Source: SZUA-547 sp963669315
GTDB taxonomy: Bacteria > Pseudomonadota > Alphaproteobacteria > Rhodobacterales > Rhodobacteraceae
Reading direction: 5' to 3'
DNA: 64,000 nt
NCBI GenBank assembly: GCA_963669315.1
Contig: OY770021.1
Location: 186,001-250,000 of the forward strand
Part shown: in pieces, positions 19,272-26,091 of the stretch
How positions within the stretch are numbered: the first letter of the stretch is position 1
Layout: each line of letters begins with the position of its first letter
Made by a program: the position numbers and the translations under genes
Notes under the pieces: generated by a model
The model's input: the letters and a program-made list of their open reading frames with translations, nothing else
Told to the model about the DNA's origin: nothing
Database searches by the model: none

Positions 19272-19853
19272 ATGTTGCGCAATCTCTATGACTGGACCAT
19301 GCGTCTCGCCGATACGCCATACGCCCTTTGGGCGCTGGCGGCGGTCAGTTTTGTCGAGAGTTCGGTGTTTCCCATCCCGCCTCACCCGCTTTTGATGGTG
19401 ATGGTTCTGGCGCGGCCGGATCGCTGGCTGCTGATCGCGTTGGTTTGCAGCGTCGCCAGCGTGTTGGGCGGCATGGCGGGATACGCTCTGGGCGCCTTTC
19501 TTTTCGAACAGGTCGGCCAGCCTGTGCTGGAGTTCTATGGCAAGCTGGACCAGTTCGATGAGATGAGCGGCAAGTTCAACGAATTCGGCGCATGGGCCGT
19601 GCTGGTGGCGGGGCTGACGCCGTTCCCCTACAAGGTCATCACGATCTTCTCGGGCGCCACCGGATTGGATTTCTTTGTCTTTTCGACCGCAAGCGTCGTC
19701 GCACGCGGCGCCATCTTCACCCTGATCGCCGGGCTGTTGTGGAAGTTCGGCCCGCCGATACGCGGCTTCATTGAAGAACGGCTTGGGTTGGTGACCACCA
19801 TCGCGGTCGTTGTCCTGATCGCCGGATTCGCAGTGGCGAGGTGGGCGCTGTGA
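19272..19853 (+). CDS. DedA/YqaA-family membrane protein
   Basis: A 193-residue polytopic inner-membrane protein of the DedA (SNARE-associated/VTT) superfamily, YqaA-like branch. The family motif is visible as FVESSVFPIPPHPLLM near the N-terminus and again as GLTPFPYKVITIFSGATG in the middle, followed by further membrane helices. DedA-family members are linked to lipid carrier recycling and envelope homeostasis. The ATG at 19272 (MLRNLYDW) is preferred to 19227, whose extra 15 residues are arginine/proline-rich and unlike the family. It overlaps the downstream dsbB start by four bases, so the two are translationally coupled. Confidence 0.88.
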   Translation: MLRNLYDWTMRLADTPYALWALAAVSFVESSVFPIPPHPLLMVMVLARPDRWLLIALVCSVASVLGGMAGYALGAFLFEQVGQPVLEFYGKLDQFDEMSGKFNEFGAWAVLVAGLTPFPYKVITIFSGATGLDFFVFSTASVVARGAIFTLIAGLLWKFGPPIRGFIEERLGLVTTIAVVVLIAGFAVARWAL

Positions 19854-20383
19854 ACGCCCTGCTCAATCGCCTGAGCACGGACCCGCGCGCCTTCGCGGCG
19901 CTTGGGATCGCCGGGTCGGCCGGACTGCTGCTGGGGGCGCTCGCCTTTCAGTATCTCGGCGGCCTCGCCCCCTGCCCCATGTGCATCTGGCAGCGCTGGC
20001 CGCACGGAATCGCGATCTTGCTTGGGACAGGCGCAATCGCCCTCGGCAGCAGGCGCGGAATGGCGCTTTTAATCCTCGCAGCGGTTACGGAACTTATAGG
20101 CGCCGGGATCGGAGTCTTTCACGCCGGCGTGGAGCGCGGCCTTTGGAAAGGCCCTGACACTTGCTCGGCGCCGGGCTGGGACGACCTGACGGTTGACCAG
20201 TTGATGGAGCAAATCATGGCGGCGCCATTGGTGCGTTGCGACGAAATCGCGTGGGAGATGCTGGGCCTGTCCATGGCAGGGTGGAACGCGGTGATCTCGA
20301 TCGGATTGGCCGCCTTTTTCGCCGCAGCGCTGGTCGTGGCGCGCCGGGGGGCGAGTCAGGCCTCCAGCTCAGCGTCCCAATAG
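19850..20383 (+). CDS. dsbB: disulfide bond formation protein DsbB
   Basis: A 177-residue four-helix inner-membrane quinone reductase that re-oxidises DsbA. The first periplasmic loop has the redox pair in APCPMCIWQRWPH, a DsbB hallmark, and the second loop has two further cysteines (DTC...VRC). The GTG at 19850 overlaps the previous stop as GTGA and has GAGGTGG upstream; a GTG nine bases earlier is possible. It converges on and overlaps the tail of the HNH gene by 28 bases. Confidence 0.9.
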   Translation: MNALLNRLSTDPRAFAALGIAGSAGLLLGALAFQYLGGLAPCPMCIWQRWPHGIAILLGTGAIALGSRRGMALLILAAVTELIGAGIGVFHAGVERGLWKGPDTCSAPGWDDLTVDQLMEQIMAAPLVRCDEIAWEMLGLSMAGWNAVISIGLAAFFAAALVVARRGASQASSSASQ

Positions 20384-20943
20384 AGATAGTCCATCCAGCT
20401 TTCATGCAGGTAGTTGGGCGGGAATTTCCGACCGACATTCTGCAGTTGAATAGCGCTGGGTTGGAATGGATGTCGGCGCAGCGACATGCCTGAGCGCGCC
20501 AGTGTCTTGGCGCCCTTCTTCAGATTGCAGCGCCCGCAGGCGGCTACGACATTTTCCCATGTGGTGCGCCCGCCGCGAGAACGCGGATGCACATGATCGA
20601 AGGTCATGTCGCCCGTCGCACCGCAATACTGGCACGCGAATTCATCGCGCAGGAACAGGTTGAACCGGGTGAAAGCTGGATATCGCGCGGGCTTTACATA
20701 GTCTCTCAGCACAACCACCGAGGGCAGGCGCATCTCCGTCGACGGGCTGTGAATGACTGCGTCGTACTCCGCCAAAATTGAAACGCGATCAAGGAACGCC
20801 GCCTTGACCGCATCCTGCCACGCCCAGAGAGAGAGGGGGAAATAGGAGAGAGGCCGATAGTCCGCATTCAAGACGAGCGCCGGATGTTGGCGCAGGTTCG
20901 CCGGACTTCGAACAAAACTCGATATAATCGGCGCAACGTTCAC
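20356..20943 (-). CDS. HNH endonuclease-domain protein
   Basis: A 195-residue protein with a classical HNH fold: two CxxC zinc-binding pairs (CQYCG and CGRCN) flank the catalytic segment TFDHVHPRSRGGRTTWEN. The N-terminal part (LVLNADYRPLSYFPLSLWAWQDAV) matches a widespread housekeeping-type HNH family in alphaproteobacteria rather than a homing or restriction enzyme. The GTG at 20943 has GGGAG seven bases upstream. Its cellular substrate is not known to me. The 3' end overlaps dsbB on the other strand by 28 bases. Confidence 0.85.
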   Translation of the reverse strand: MNVAPIISSFVRSPANLRQHPALVLNADYRPLSYFPLSLWAWQDAVKAAFLDRVSILAEYDAVIHSPSTEMRLPSVVVLRDYVKPARYPAFTRFNLFLRDEFACQYCGATGDMTFDHVHPRSRGGRTTWENVVAACGRCNLKKGAKTLARSGMSLRRHPFQPSAIQLQNVGRKFPPNYLHESWMDYLYWDAELEA

Positions 20944-21231
20944 GGTACTGCTCCCACTATCGCGTCGGGTTCTCACCCATGGGACGGGACGCGCCCGTCC
21001 CCGTTGAAATGACTATATATCGCGGATGCCTTATCGCAAACCCTCTAGATGATGAGGCCACTGCCCGTCACGCGGCAATCTAGCAAGGTCGGATGAAGGT
21101 TCCGCGACACTGTGAATTGCGCGAAGAACTCACCAACCCACGCCCTTCGGCCTGCTGGTCCGCGAACAGATTTTCCACAGTCTTATCAACAGGCTGAACG
21201 CGCCGCTTCACAGCGTGTTCAAAATAGCCCA

Positions 21232-21888
21232 TCAGGTAAGCGCGTCCCTTAGAAACTGCGCGGCCAGCGTCAGGCCTTGCTCATCGATTCCATGCCCGAC
21301 CCCGCGAGAGACATGCCAACGCACATCCAGCCCGGCCGCCGCCAGACCGTTGCGGGCGTCGTGGATTGAGGCGACGGGAATCACTTCGTCCGCATCGCCA
21401 TGGGTCAACAGCACCGGCGGCCTGGTCTTGATCTCCGCCTTCAGTTTCTCAGGCGCGGTCAACCGGCCCGAGAAACCGACGATTCCGGCAAGCTGCGTCT
21501 CACGCCGCGGACCCACGTGAAGCGCCATCATCGTGCCTTGGCTGAACCCGACCAGACAGGTCCTGGTCTCGTCCAGCCCCTCGGCCGCGAAGGTCTCATC
21601 CAAATAGGCGTTCAGGATTTCCTCAGCGCGATCGAACCCGTCTTGCATCTCCTGCTGGGACGAACCATCGATCCATGGAATCGGGAACCATTGCCTGCCA
21701 AAGGGCGAAGCTGCGCAACGATCAGGAGCGTCGGGCGACAGAAACGCCGCGCCCGGCAGGACCGGCGCCAGCGGTTGCGACAGGCCGATCAAATCGGCCC
21801 CATCCGCGCCATAGCCGTGTAGGAAGATGACCAGGCTCTTGGCCTCTCCCTGCGCCGCACCTGCGCGTGGTCCCGTCAACACCGCCAT
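21232..21888 (-). CDS. alpha/beta-hydrolase, carboxylesterase/phospholipase family
   Basis: A 218-residue serine hydrolase of the YpfH/acyl-protein thioesterase-like carboxylesterase family. The oxyanion segment FLHGYGADG, nucleophile elbow GFSQGTMMA (Ser), acid in THGDADEVIP (Asp) and the His in GVGHGIDEQG form a complete triad in the usual order. The ATG at 21888 has GAGG upstream; the frame extends 116 codons further but overlaps the preceding gene and has no homology-like character. It lies 44 bases after the glycosylase gene on the same strand and is probably co-transcribed. The natural ester is unknown. Confidence 0.88.
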   Translation of the reverse strand: MAVLTGPRAGAAQGEAKSLVIFLHGYGADGADLIGLSQPLAPVLPGAAFLSPDAPDRCAASPFGRQWFPIPWIDGSSQQEMQDGFDRAEEILNAYLDETFAAEGLDETRTCLVGFSQGTMMALHVGPRRETQLAGIVGFSGRLTAPEKLKAEIKTRPPVLLTHGDADEVIPVASIHDARNGLAAAGLDVRWHVSRGVGHGIDEQGLTLAAQFLRDALT

Positions 21889-21932
21889 CTTTCCGTCCTC
21901 ACGATCCGGCTCGTACGCATCGAACCCGGCGT

Positions 21933-22565
21933 TTATGTTGCAACGCCGTCGCGCCCTTTTGCAATGCGGTAATAGCTCCACAACAATCGAGCGGCCACCG
22001 CCCGCCATGGCGACCAGGGAGCCGACATCTCGTCGAACTCGCCTACGCTGGGACGTTCCGACAAATCGAACAAGATCCGCGCCGATTCCTGCAACGCCAG
22101 ATCGCCAGGCGCGAAAACGTCGCGCCGGCCGAGCGCAAACATCAGGTAGATCTCGGCGGTCCAGCGTCCGACACCCTTGATCGCAGTCAGCGCCTCCATA
22201 GCCGCGTCGTAATCGAGCGCGCCAAGCTGATCCCAATCCAGTTCCGCCTCAGCTATCGCTTTCGCGTAGCGGCATTTCGGCCGGGACAGACCGCAGGCCC
22301 GCATCGCATCTTCATCCGCCGCCAGTATCTCGGCCGGTCCTGTCAATTCGGCCGCCTCAAGCCGCGTCCAGATGCCATTCGCGGCCGCAACGGAAAGTTG
22401 TTGCGACACAAGGATGTTGAGCATCGCGGCGAACCCCGGCGTGCGGCGGCGCAGCGGCAACGGACCGGTTTCCGTCAACGCTTGTGCGAAGCGCGGCTCG
22501 ACCTTCGTCAAATACGCGGCGCCTTCGGCCAGATCCTGCTCAGTGTTAATTGTGCGCAGCGGCAT
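21933..22565 (-). CDS. DNA-3-methyladenine glycosylase II (AlkA-type)
   Basis: A 210-residue HhH-GPD base-excision repair glycosylase that removes alkylated bases. The helix-hairpin-helix is AIKGVGRWTAEIYLMFALGR and the catalytic Asp is in FAPGDLALQES, just as in AlkA. It is short compared with enteric AlkA because it lacks the extra N-terminal domain. The ATG at 22565 follows GGGGAG. It is transcribed divergently from gluQ, whose start is only 35 bases away, and leads into the esterase gene. Confidence 0.9.
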   Translation of the reverse strand: MPLRTINTEQDLAEGAAYLTKVEPRFAQALTETGPLPLRRRTPGFAAMLNILVSQQLSVAAANGIWTRLEAAELTGPAEILAADEDAMRACGLSRPKCRYAKAIAEAELDWDQLGALDYDAAMEALTAIKGVGRWTAEIYLMFALGRRDVFAPGDLALQESARILFDLSERPSVGEFDEMSAPWSPWRAVAARLLWSYYRIAKGRDGVAT

Positions 22566-22600
22566 GGAAACTCCCCATCGATGCCAGATAGCATGGCGCC

Positions 22601-23485
22601 ATGAGCCAGGTTGTCGAGCGTTTCGCCCCCAGCCCAAACGGGCGATTGCATCTGGGCCACGCCTATTCCGCCCTCACCGCATATCACGCCGCCACCGCGG
22701 CGGGCGGGCGTTTTCTGCTGCGCATCGAGGATATCGACCAGGGGCGCGCTCGCGAAGCGTATAAGCAAGGCATGTTAGAGGATCTCGCCTGGCTGGGCGT
22801 CGCGTGGGAGGAACCGGTGCTGCGCCAAACCATGCGGTTCGACGCCTACGCGGAGGCCCTGAAAATTCTGGCGGCGCGAGAACTGATCTACCCCTGCTTT
22901 TGCACAAGAAAGGAAATCACCGCCGCGCTCGACGCGCCGCAGGAGGGCGGCCCCGATGGCCCTGCCTATCCGGGGACCTGCCGAAATCTTTCATCGGCGG
23001 AACGGACGGCGCAGGCGGATACAGGTCGCGACTCGGCCCTCCGGCTCGATATGCGCAAGGCGATCTCCGAATTAGGCGGCGTAAAGTCCGTCGCAGCGCT
23101 GGCGTTCACCGATTTGGGCTCAGGACCGGATGGAGAGAGCGGACCGATCGCGCTGGACCCCGACGCTCTGGTCCATCAGATCGGCGATGTCGTTCTGGCC
23201 CGAAAGGACACGCCGACCAGCTATCATCTTTCGGTGGTCGTCGATGACGCCTATCAGGGCGTCACCCATGTCACTCGAGGGCGCGATCTTTTCGCCGCCA
23301 CGTTTATCCACAGAGTTCTGCAAGCGCTTTTAGGCCTGTCTACGCCAGTATATCGTCACCATCGGCTGATCCGCGATGAGTCGGGAAAACGGCTCGCCAA
23401 ACGGGACTCCGCCCCCGCGATTTCCGAACTTCGGGCGGATGGTGCGACACCTGCGGAGGTGCGGGCGATGGTGGGGCTCGATTAA
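22601..23485 (+). CDS. gluQ: glutamyl-Q tRNA(Asp) synthetase
   Basis: A 294-residue paralogue of the catalytic domain of glutamyl-tRNA synthetase that attaches glutamate to queuosine at the wobble base of tRNA-Asp. It has the class I HIGH signature as RFAPSPNGRLHLGHAYSAL, a zinc-site region (CFCTRKE...CRN) and the KMSKS equivalent KRLAKRD. It lacks the anticodon-binding domain of GltX, which fits the length. It overlaps the convergent AbrB-type gene by four bases. Confidence 0.93.
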   Translation: MSQVVERFAPSPNGRLHLGHAYSALTAYHAATAAGGRFLLRIEDIDQGRAREAYKQGMLEDLAWLGVAWEEPVLRQTMRFDAYAEALKILAARELIYPCFCTRKEITAALDAPQEGGPDGPAYPGTCRNLSSAERTAQADTGRDSALRLDMRKAISELGGVKSVAALAFTDLGSGPDGESGPIALDPDALVHQIGDVVLARKDTPTSYHLSVVVDDAYQGVTHVTRGRDLFAATFIHRVLQALLGLSTPVYRHHRLIRDESGKRLAKRDSAPAISELRADGATPAEVRAMVGLD

Positions 23486-24564
23486 CCATTGGAAAAACGT
23501 CGTCGCACCCATGCGCCGAACACGGGCGTAAGAAGCAGTATGAACAATATGCGCGTGACGTGATGCGCGGCGACGAATCCTGGATCCGCGTCGATGGCGA
23601 TGGCGATCAGCGCCATTTCGGCCACCCCGCCAGGCGCATAGGCCAGCAACGCCGCAAAGAAATCGACGCCAAGCGCCAGATGCGCGAGCAACGCGAACAC
23701 AAGCGTGACCGCCAGCAGCACGGCCGTTCCCGCCAAAGTCCACCCCATCAACTTGGCGAGGTCGGACAATTTCGCGCCCACAAAGCGACTGCCGATGGAG
23801 CCGCCGGTGACCAGAAGCGCGACCTCTAGCAACCAGTGCGGCAGATCGCCCTCAATCGCGCCGGTCAGACGCAATCCGGCGCTGACCAGCAGAGGACCAA
23901 TCAGAAAGTACATTGGCAAACGCACCCGTTTCAGCACGAGGAAGGCGGCGATCGCGCCACCGAACAGGATCGCCGCGTCACCGATGGAGATCACGTTGTC
24001 GACGTCAAAGGTCTCTTCATTGGGCTCCGGCAAACCCAGGAGAGCGAATGCGACGAATGGTGCGGCCAGTACGACAAAGGTGACTCGCAAGGATTGCGCC
24101 AACGCCACCTTTCGCTCATCGGCGCCCAGCGCGATAGCGACGGCGATAATGGCGCTGAGTCCGCCGGGCATAGCGGACAACAGCGCGTCGAGTCGACTCA
24201 TCCGCGCGGCAAGGCGATAGAGCAGATAGGCGGCGAATGCGCCAACCGGAACATAGAGCACCGCCAGGGCCATCGAAAACGGCCATTCCGCAAACTGGCT
24301 GGCCGGGGTGTCGCCAAAGGATTCGCCCAGAAACACGCCAATCAGGCCAATAAAGACGCTGCGCAGCCACAACGGCCCATGCACTGGCGCCCCGGCCATG
24401 GCCGCAAACATGCAGGCGAACAGCGATCCGAGCATCCAGGCCAGCGGCACCCCAATCGCCTCGGCCGACAGGCCGCCGACGGCGCCGATGGCGAACATCA
24501 GGCCGATGCCAATCAGCCGCTTTCGCGTCAGACGTTCGGCCCAAACTTCCCGATTTGAGCTCAC
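23482..24564 (-). CDS. AbrB-family (PF05145-like) membrane protein
   Basis: A 360-residue protein with about ten hydrophobic helices arranged as two similar halves, each with an AxxxGVPLAWMLGSLF / LPMYFLIGPLLVSAGL-type segment. This is the AbrB membrane family, often mis-annotated as ammonia monooxygenase; some members are implicated in transport or gene regulation, but the substrate is unclear. The GTG at 24564 overlaps the hisI stop as GTGA, so translation is probably coupled to hisI; the frame upstream runs inside hisI and is not used. Confidence 0.82.
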   Translation of the reverse strand: MSSNREVWAERLTRKRLIGIGLMFAIGAVGGLSAEAIGVPLAWMLGSLFACMFAAMAGAPVHGPLWLRSVFIGLIGVFLGESFGDTPASQFAEWPFSMALAVLYVPVGAFAAYLLYRLAARMSRLDALLSAMPGGLSAIIAVAIALGADERKVALAQSLRVTFVVLAAPFVAFALLGLPEPNEETFDVDNVISIGDAAILFGGAIAAFLVLKRVRLPMYFLIGPLLVSAGLRLTGAIEGDLPHWLLEVALLVTGGSIGSRFVGAKLSDLAKLMGWTLAGTAVLLAVTLVFALLAHLALGVDFFAALLAYAPGGVAEMALIAIAIDADPGFVAAHHVTRILFILLLTPVFGAWVRRRFSNG

Positions 24565-24935
24565 AGCGATTCCGGCTTGCTGAGCTCCACCTCTTTCCCC
24601 GCCCTGACTGAGGTGTAGAAGCAACTGCGCCGATTAGTGTGGCAGGCTGGCCCCGCTTGATCGACCAGCAGCAGCAACGCATCTCGGTCGCAGTCGACGC
24701 GCAAATCGATCAAACGTTGAACATGGCCCGATGTGTCGCCCTTGCGCCAAAACTCGCCGCGTGAGCGAGACCAGTAGACGACGCGCCCGCCTTTCAGCGA
24801 CTCGACGATCGAGGCGGCGTTCATCCAGGCCATCATCAGCACCTCGCCGGTGTCGTGCTGCTGCGCGATCGCGGGAATCAGGCCATCCGCGTTGAATTTC
24901 AGCGTCGAAGGATCGAAGGCTGCGGCGTCCGACAT
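24561..24935 (-). CDS. hisI: phosphoribosyl-AMP cyclohydrolase
   Basis: A 124-residue stand-alone HisI, third step of histidine biosynthesis, opening the purine ring of PR-AMP. Key motifs are ARxMMAWMN (as VLMMAWMNAAS), YWSRSRGEFWRKGDTSGH, the metal-binding DCDRDALLL and the zinc cysteines in ACHTNRRSCFY. HisE is not fused to it, as usual in alphaproteobacteria. The start is preceded by GGAG. The downstream membrane-protein gene overlaps it by four bases. Confidence 0.95.
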   Translation of the reverse strand: MSDAAAFDPSTLKFNADGLIPAIAQQHDTGEVLMMAWMNAASIVESLKGGRVVYWSRSRGEFWRKGDTSGHVQRLIDLRVDCDRDALLLLVDQAGPACHTNRRSCFYTSVRAGKEVELSKPESL

Positions 24936-25066
24936 CGGTATTGCTCCGTCAGGAGTGAGGAAAATGAATGCTGGCGCGCCCTTTTACACAGAGATCACGC
25001 AGGCTATCTAGGGACTGGATATGCATTATGATGCGCAATCTTATGCGCGAAACGGAAAACACCCCG

Positions 25067-25528
25067 ATGAGCGGCGAAGGCGACGACCTGATCAACCTCT
25101 ATTCCAAGCGCATTCTGGCGCTGGCCGCAGAGATGCCGAATGGTGAGCGGTTGGACGCGCCGCAGGCTTCGGCGATGAAGCGATCTCCGCTGTGCGGCTC
25201 CGTCGTGACGGTCGATGTCGATTTCGACGGCGAACACGTGATCCGATACGGGCAGGACGTGAAGGCCTGCGCGCTGGGTCAGGCGTCCTCGGCGGTGCTG
25301 GGCGGCGCGGTGGTCGGCCGGACCCGCGACGAGATCGTGACCGGCCGGAACCAACTGCGCGCCATGCTGAAAGAAAACGGCCCTGCGCCCGACGCGCCGT
25401 TTGATACGCTGTCGGTGCTTGAGCCGGCGCGCGACTACAAGAACCGGCACGCCTCCATCCTTTTGGCATGGGAGGCGACGCTCGCCGCGATCGACGAGAT
25501 CGAACAGGCGAAGGCCGAAGCCGGCTGA
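25067..25528 (+). CDS. iron-sulfur cluster assembly scaffold (NifU/IscU N-terminal-like)
   Basis: A 153-residue protein of the NifU-N/IscU fold. Two family cysteines are visible, in KRSPLCGSVV and VKACALGQASS; the third cysteine typical of IscU is not evident, so this is the short alphaproteobacterial branch whose client is uncertain. I start at MSGEGDD (25067); in-frame ATGs at 25028 and 25031 would add 12-13 residues. It is transcribed away from hisI, with a 131-base shared upstream region. Confidence 0.8.
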   Translation: MSGEGDDLINLYSKRILALAAEMPNGERLDAPQASAMKRSPLCGSVVTVDVDFDGEHVIRYGQDVKACALGQASSAVLGGAVVGRTRDEIVTGRNQLRAMLKENGPAPDAPFDTLSVLEPARDYKNRHASILLAWEATLAAIDEIEQAKAEAG

Positions 25529-25866
25529 CTCCGTTTTCCAACGCAGAAAACCCAAACGTAAAAAAAAGCCGCGACCCGAAGGCCGCGGCTTGAAGTGGGC
25601 GTTCCGAAGTCTGAGAGGCGGCCGCCGACGCCCGGAGGCAGGTACGGGCGCGGACGGCGAACCGGATCGACAGGCGCTGGCGGCTCGGGGGACGGGGGCG
25701 GCCAGAGCCGGGATCGGCGCGAGGGACAGTCATAAGCGCGGGTCCCAAAAATCGGTCCGGAATTAAAAGCCTCCTTTCGGCTCGCAGGCGGTAGCAGTGG
25801 TGTAAGCGCGTGTGTGTGCTTGCGCGGGGTGGTGGCCCGTATGTGGCGGGCTCAAAAATACGAGAA
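25529..25866. other. 338-base gap with a terminator and an unexplained AAAGGAGG leader-like segment
   Basis: No convincing protein gene is present. On the minus strand the order is: the end of the small SOS-box gene, a GC-rich stretch with a GCCCG/CGGGC hairpin (about 25840-25860), a perfect AAAGGAGG ribosome-site-like sequence near 25770 that is followed by ATT rather than a standard start, a proline/arginine-rich open frame that runs through the terminator, and then the terminator at 25561-25591. This could be an untranslated tail, a leader, or a small RNA. Confidence 0.5.
25561..25591 (-). terminator. intrinsic terminator for minus-strand transcript
   Basis: The inverted repeat AAGCCGCG/CGCGGCTT with a CGAA-containing loop ends in a run of seven or more U residues when read on the minus strand. 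There is no U tract in the plus direction, so it serves transcripts arriving from the right, that is from the small SOS-box gene or an RNA in the gap. Confidence 0.8.
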
Positions 25867-25995
25867 TTAGACCAGGCTGGTGGCGGAGAAGCCCACGAAA
25901 ACCACGAAACAGAGCGCGATCGCGGCGAGCGCGTCCTTCAGCGCCTCGTCGGGCGCCGCTTCAACGATACTGGTCAGCTTGCGGATCGTGGCCAT
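25867..25995 (-). CDS. 42-residue SOS-controlled single-pass membrane protein (candidate)
   Basis: A short frame of 42 residues that starts MATIRKLTSIVEAAPDEAL and continues into a hydrophobic helix (about residues 23-42, AAIALCFVVFVGF) ending two residues before the stop. The ATG has GGAG eight bases upstream. About 50 bases further upstream is a promoter-like pair abutted by a perfect LexA box. The design (tiny, basic/acidic N-terminus, one membrane helix, LexA control) resembles SidA of Caulobacter, an SOS-induced inhibitor of divisome proteins, but I see no clear sequence identity and do not name it. It follows recG. Real coding status is likely but unproven. Confidence 0.65.
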   Translation of the reverse strand: MATIRKLTSIVEAAPDEALKDALAAIALCFVVFVGFSATSLV

Positions 25996-26045
25996 GTCGC
26001 TCTCCATTCCTGTATGTTCAGTCTGTTGTCCGTCTTTGTTGATGG

Positions 26046-26090
26046 ATTGTTCTCATTTTGTCCGGGCATAGTCAAGAACATTTTTAGAAC
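26046..26090 (-). promoter_or_regulatory. LexA (SOS) box with promoter
   Basis: Reading the minus strand, GTTC-N7-GTTC (26076-26090) is an exact match to the alphaproteobacterial LexA operator. It abuts TTGACT (26070-26075), which is followed after 18 bases by AACAAT (26046-26051). Bound LexA would cover the -35 element. It lies right after the recG stop and faces the 42-residue gene. Confidence 0.8.
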
Positions 26091-26091
26091 A

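Noticed and set aside
23303..23320. Exact DnaA box TTATCCACA
   Set aside because: It lies inside gluQ coding sequence as a single site, and such matches occur by chance.
25600..25748. Possible protein starting at ATT after AAAGGAGG, as in infC-like non-AUG starts
   Set aside because: The translated product is Arg/Pro-rich, does not resemble IF-3 or any family I know, and runs through the terminator without a stop.
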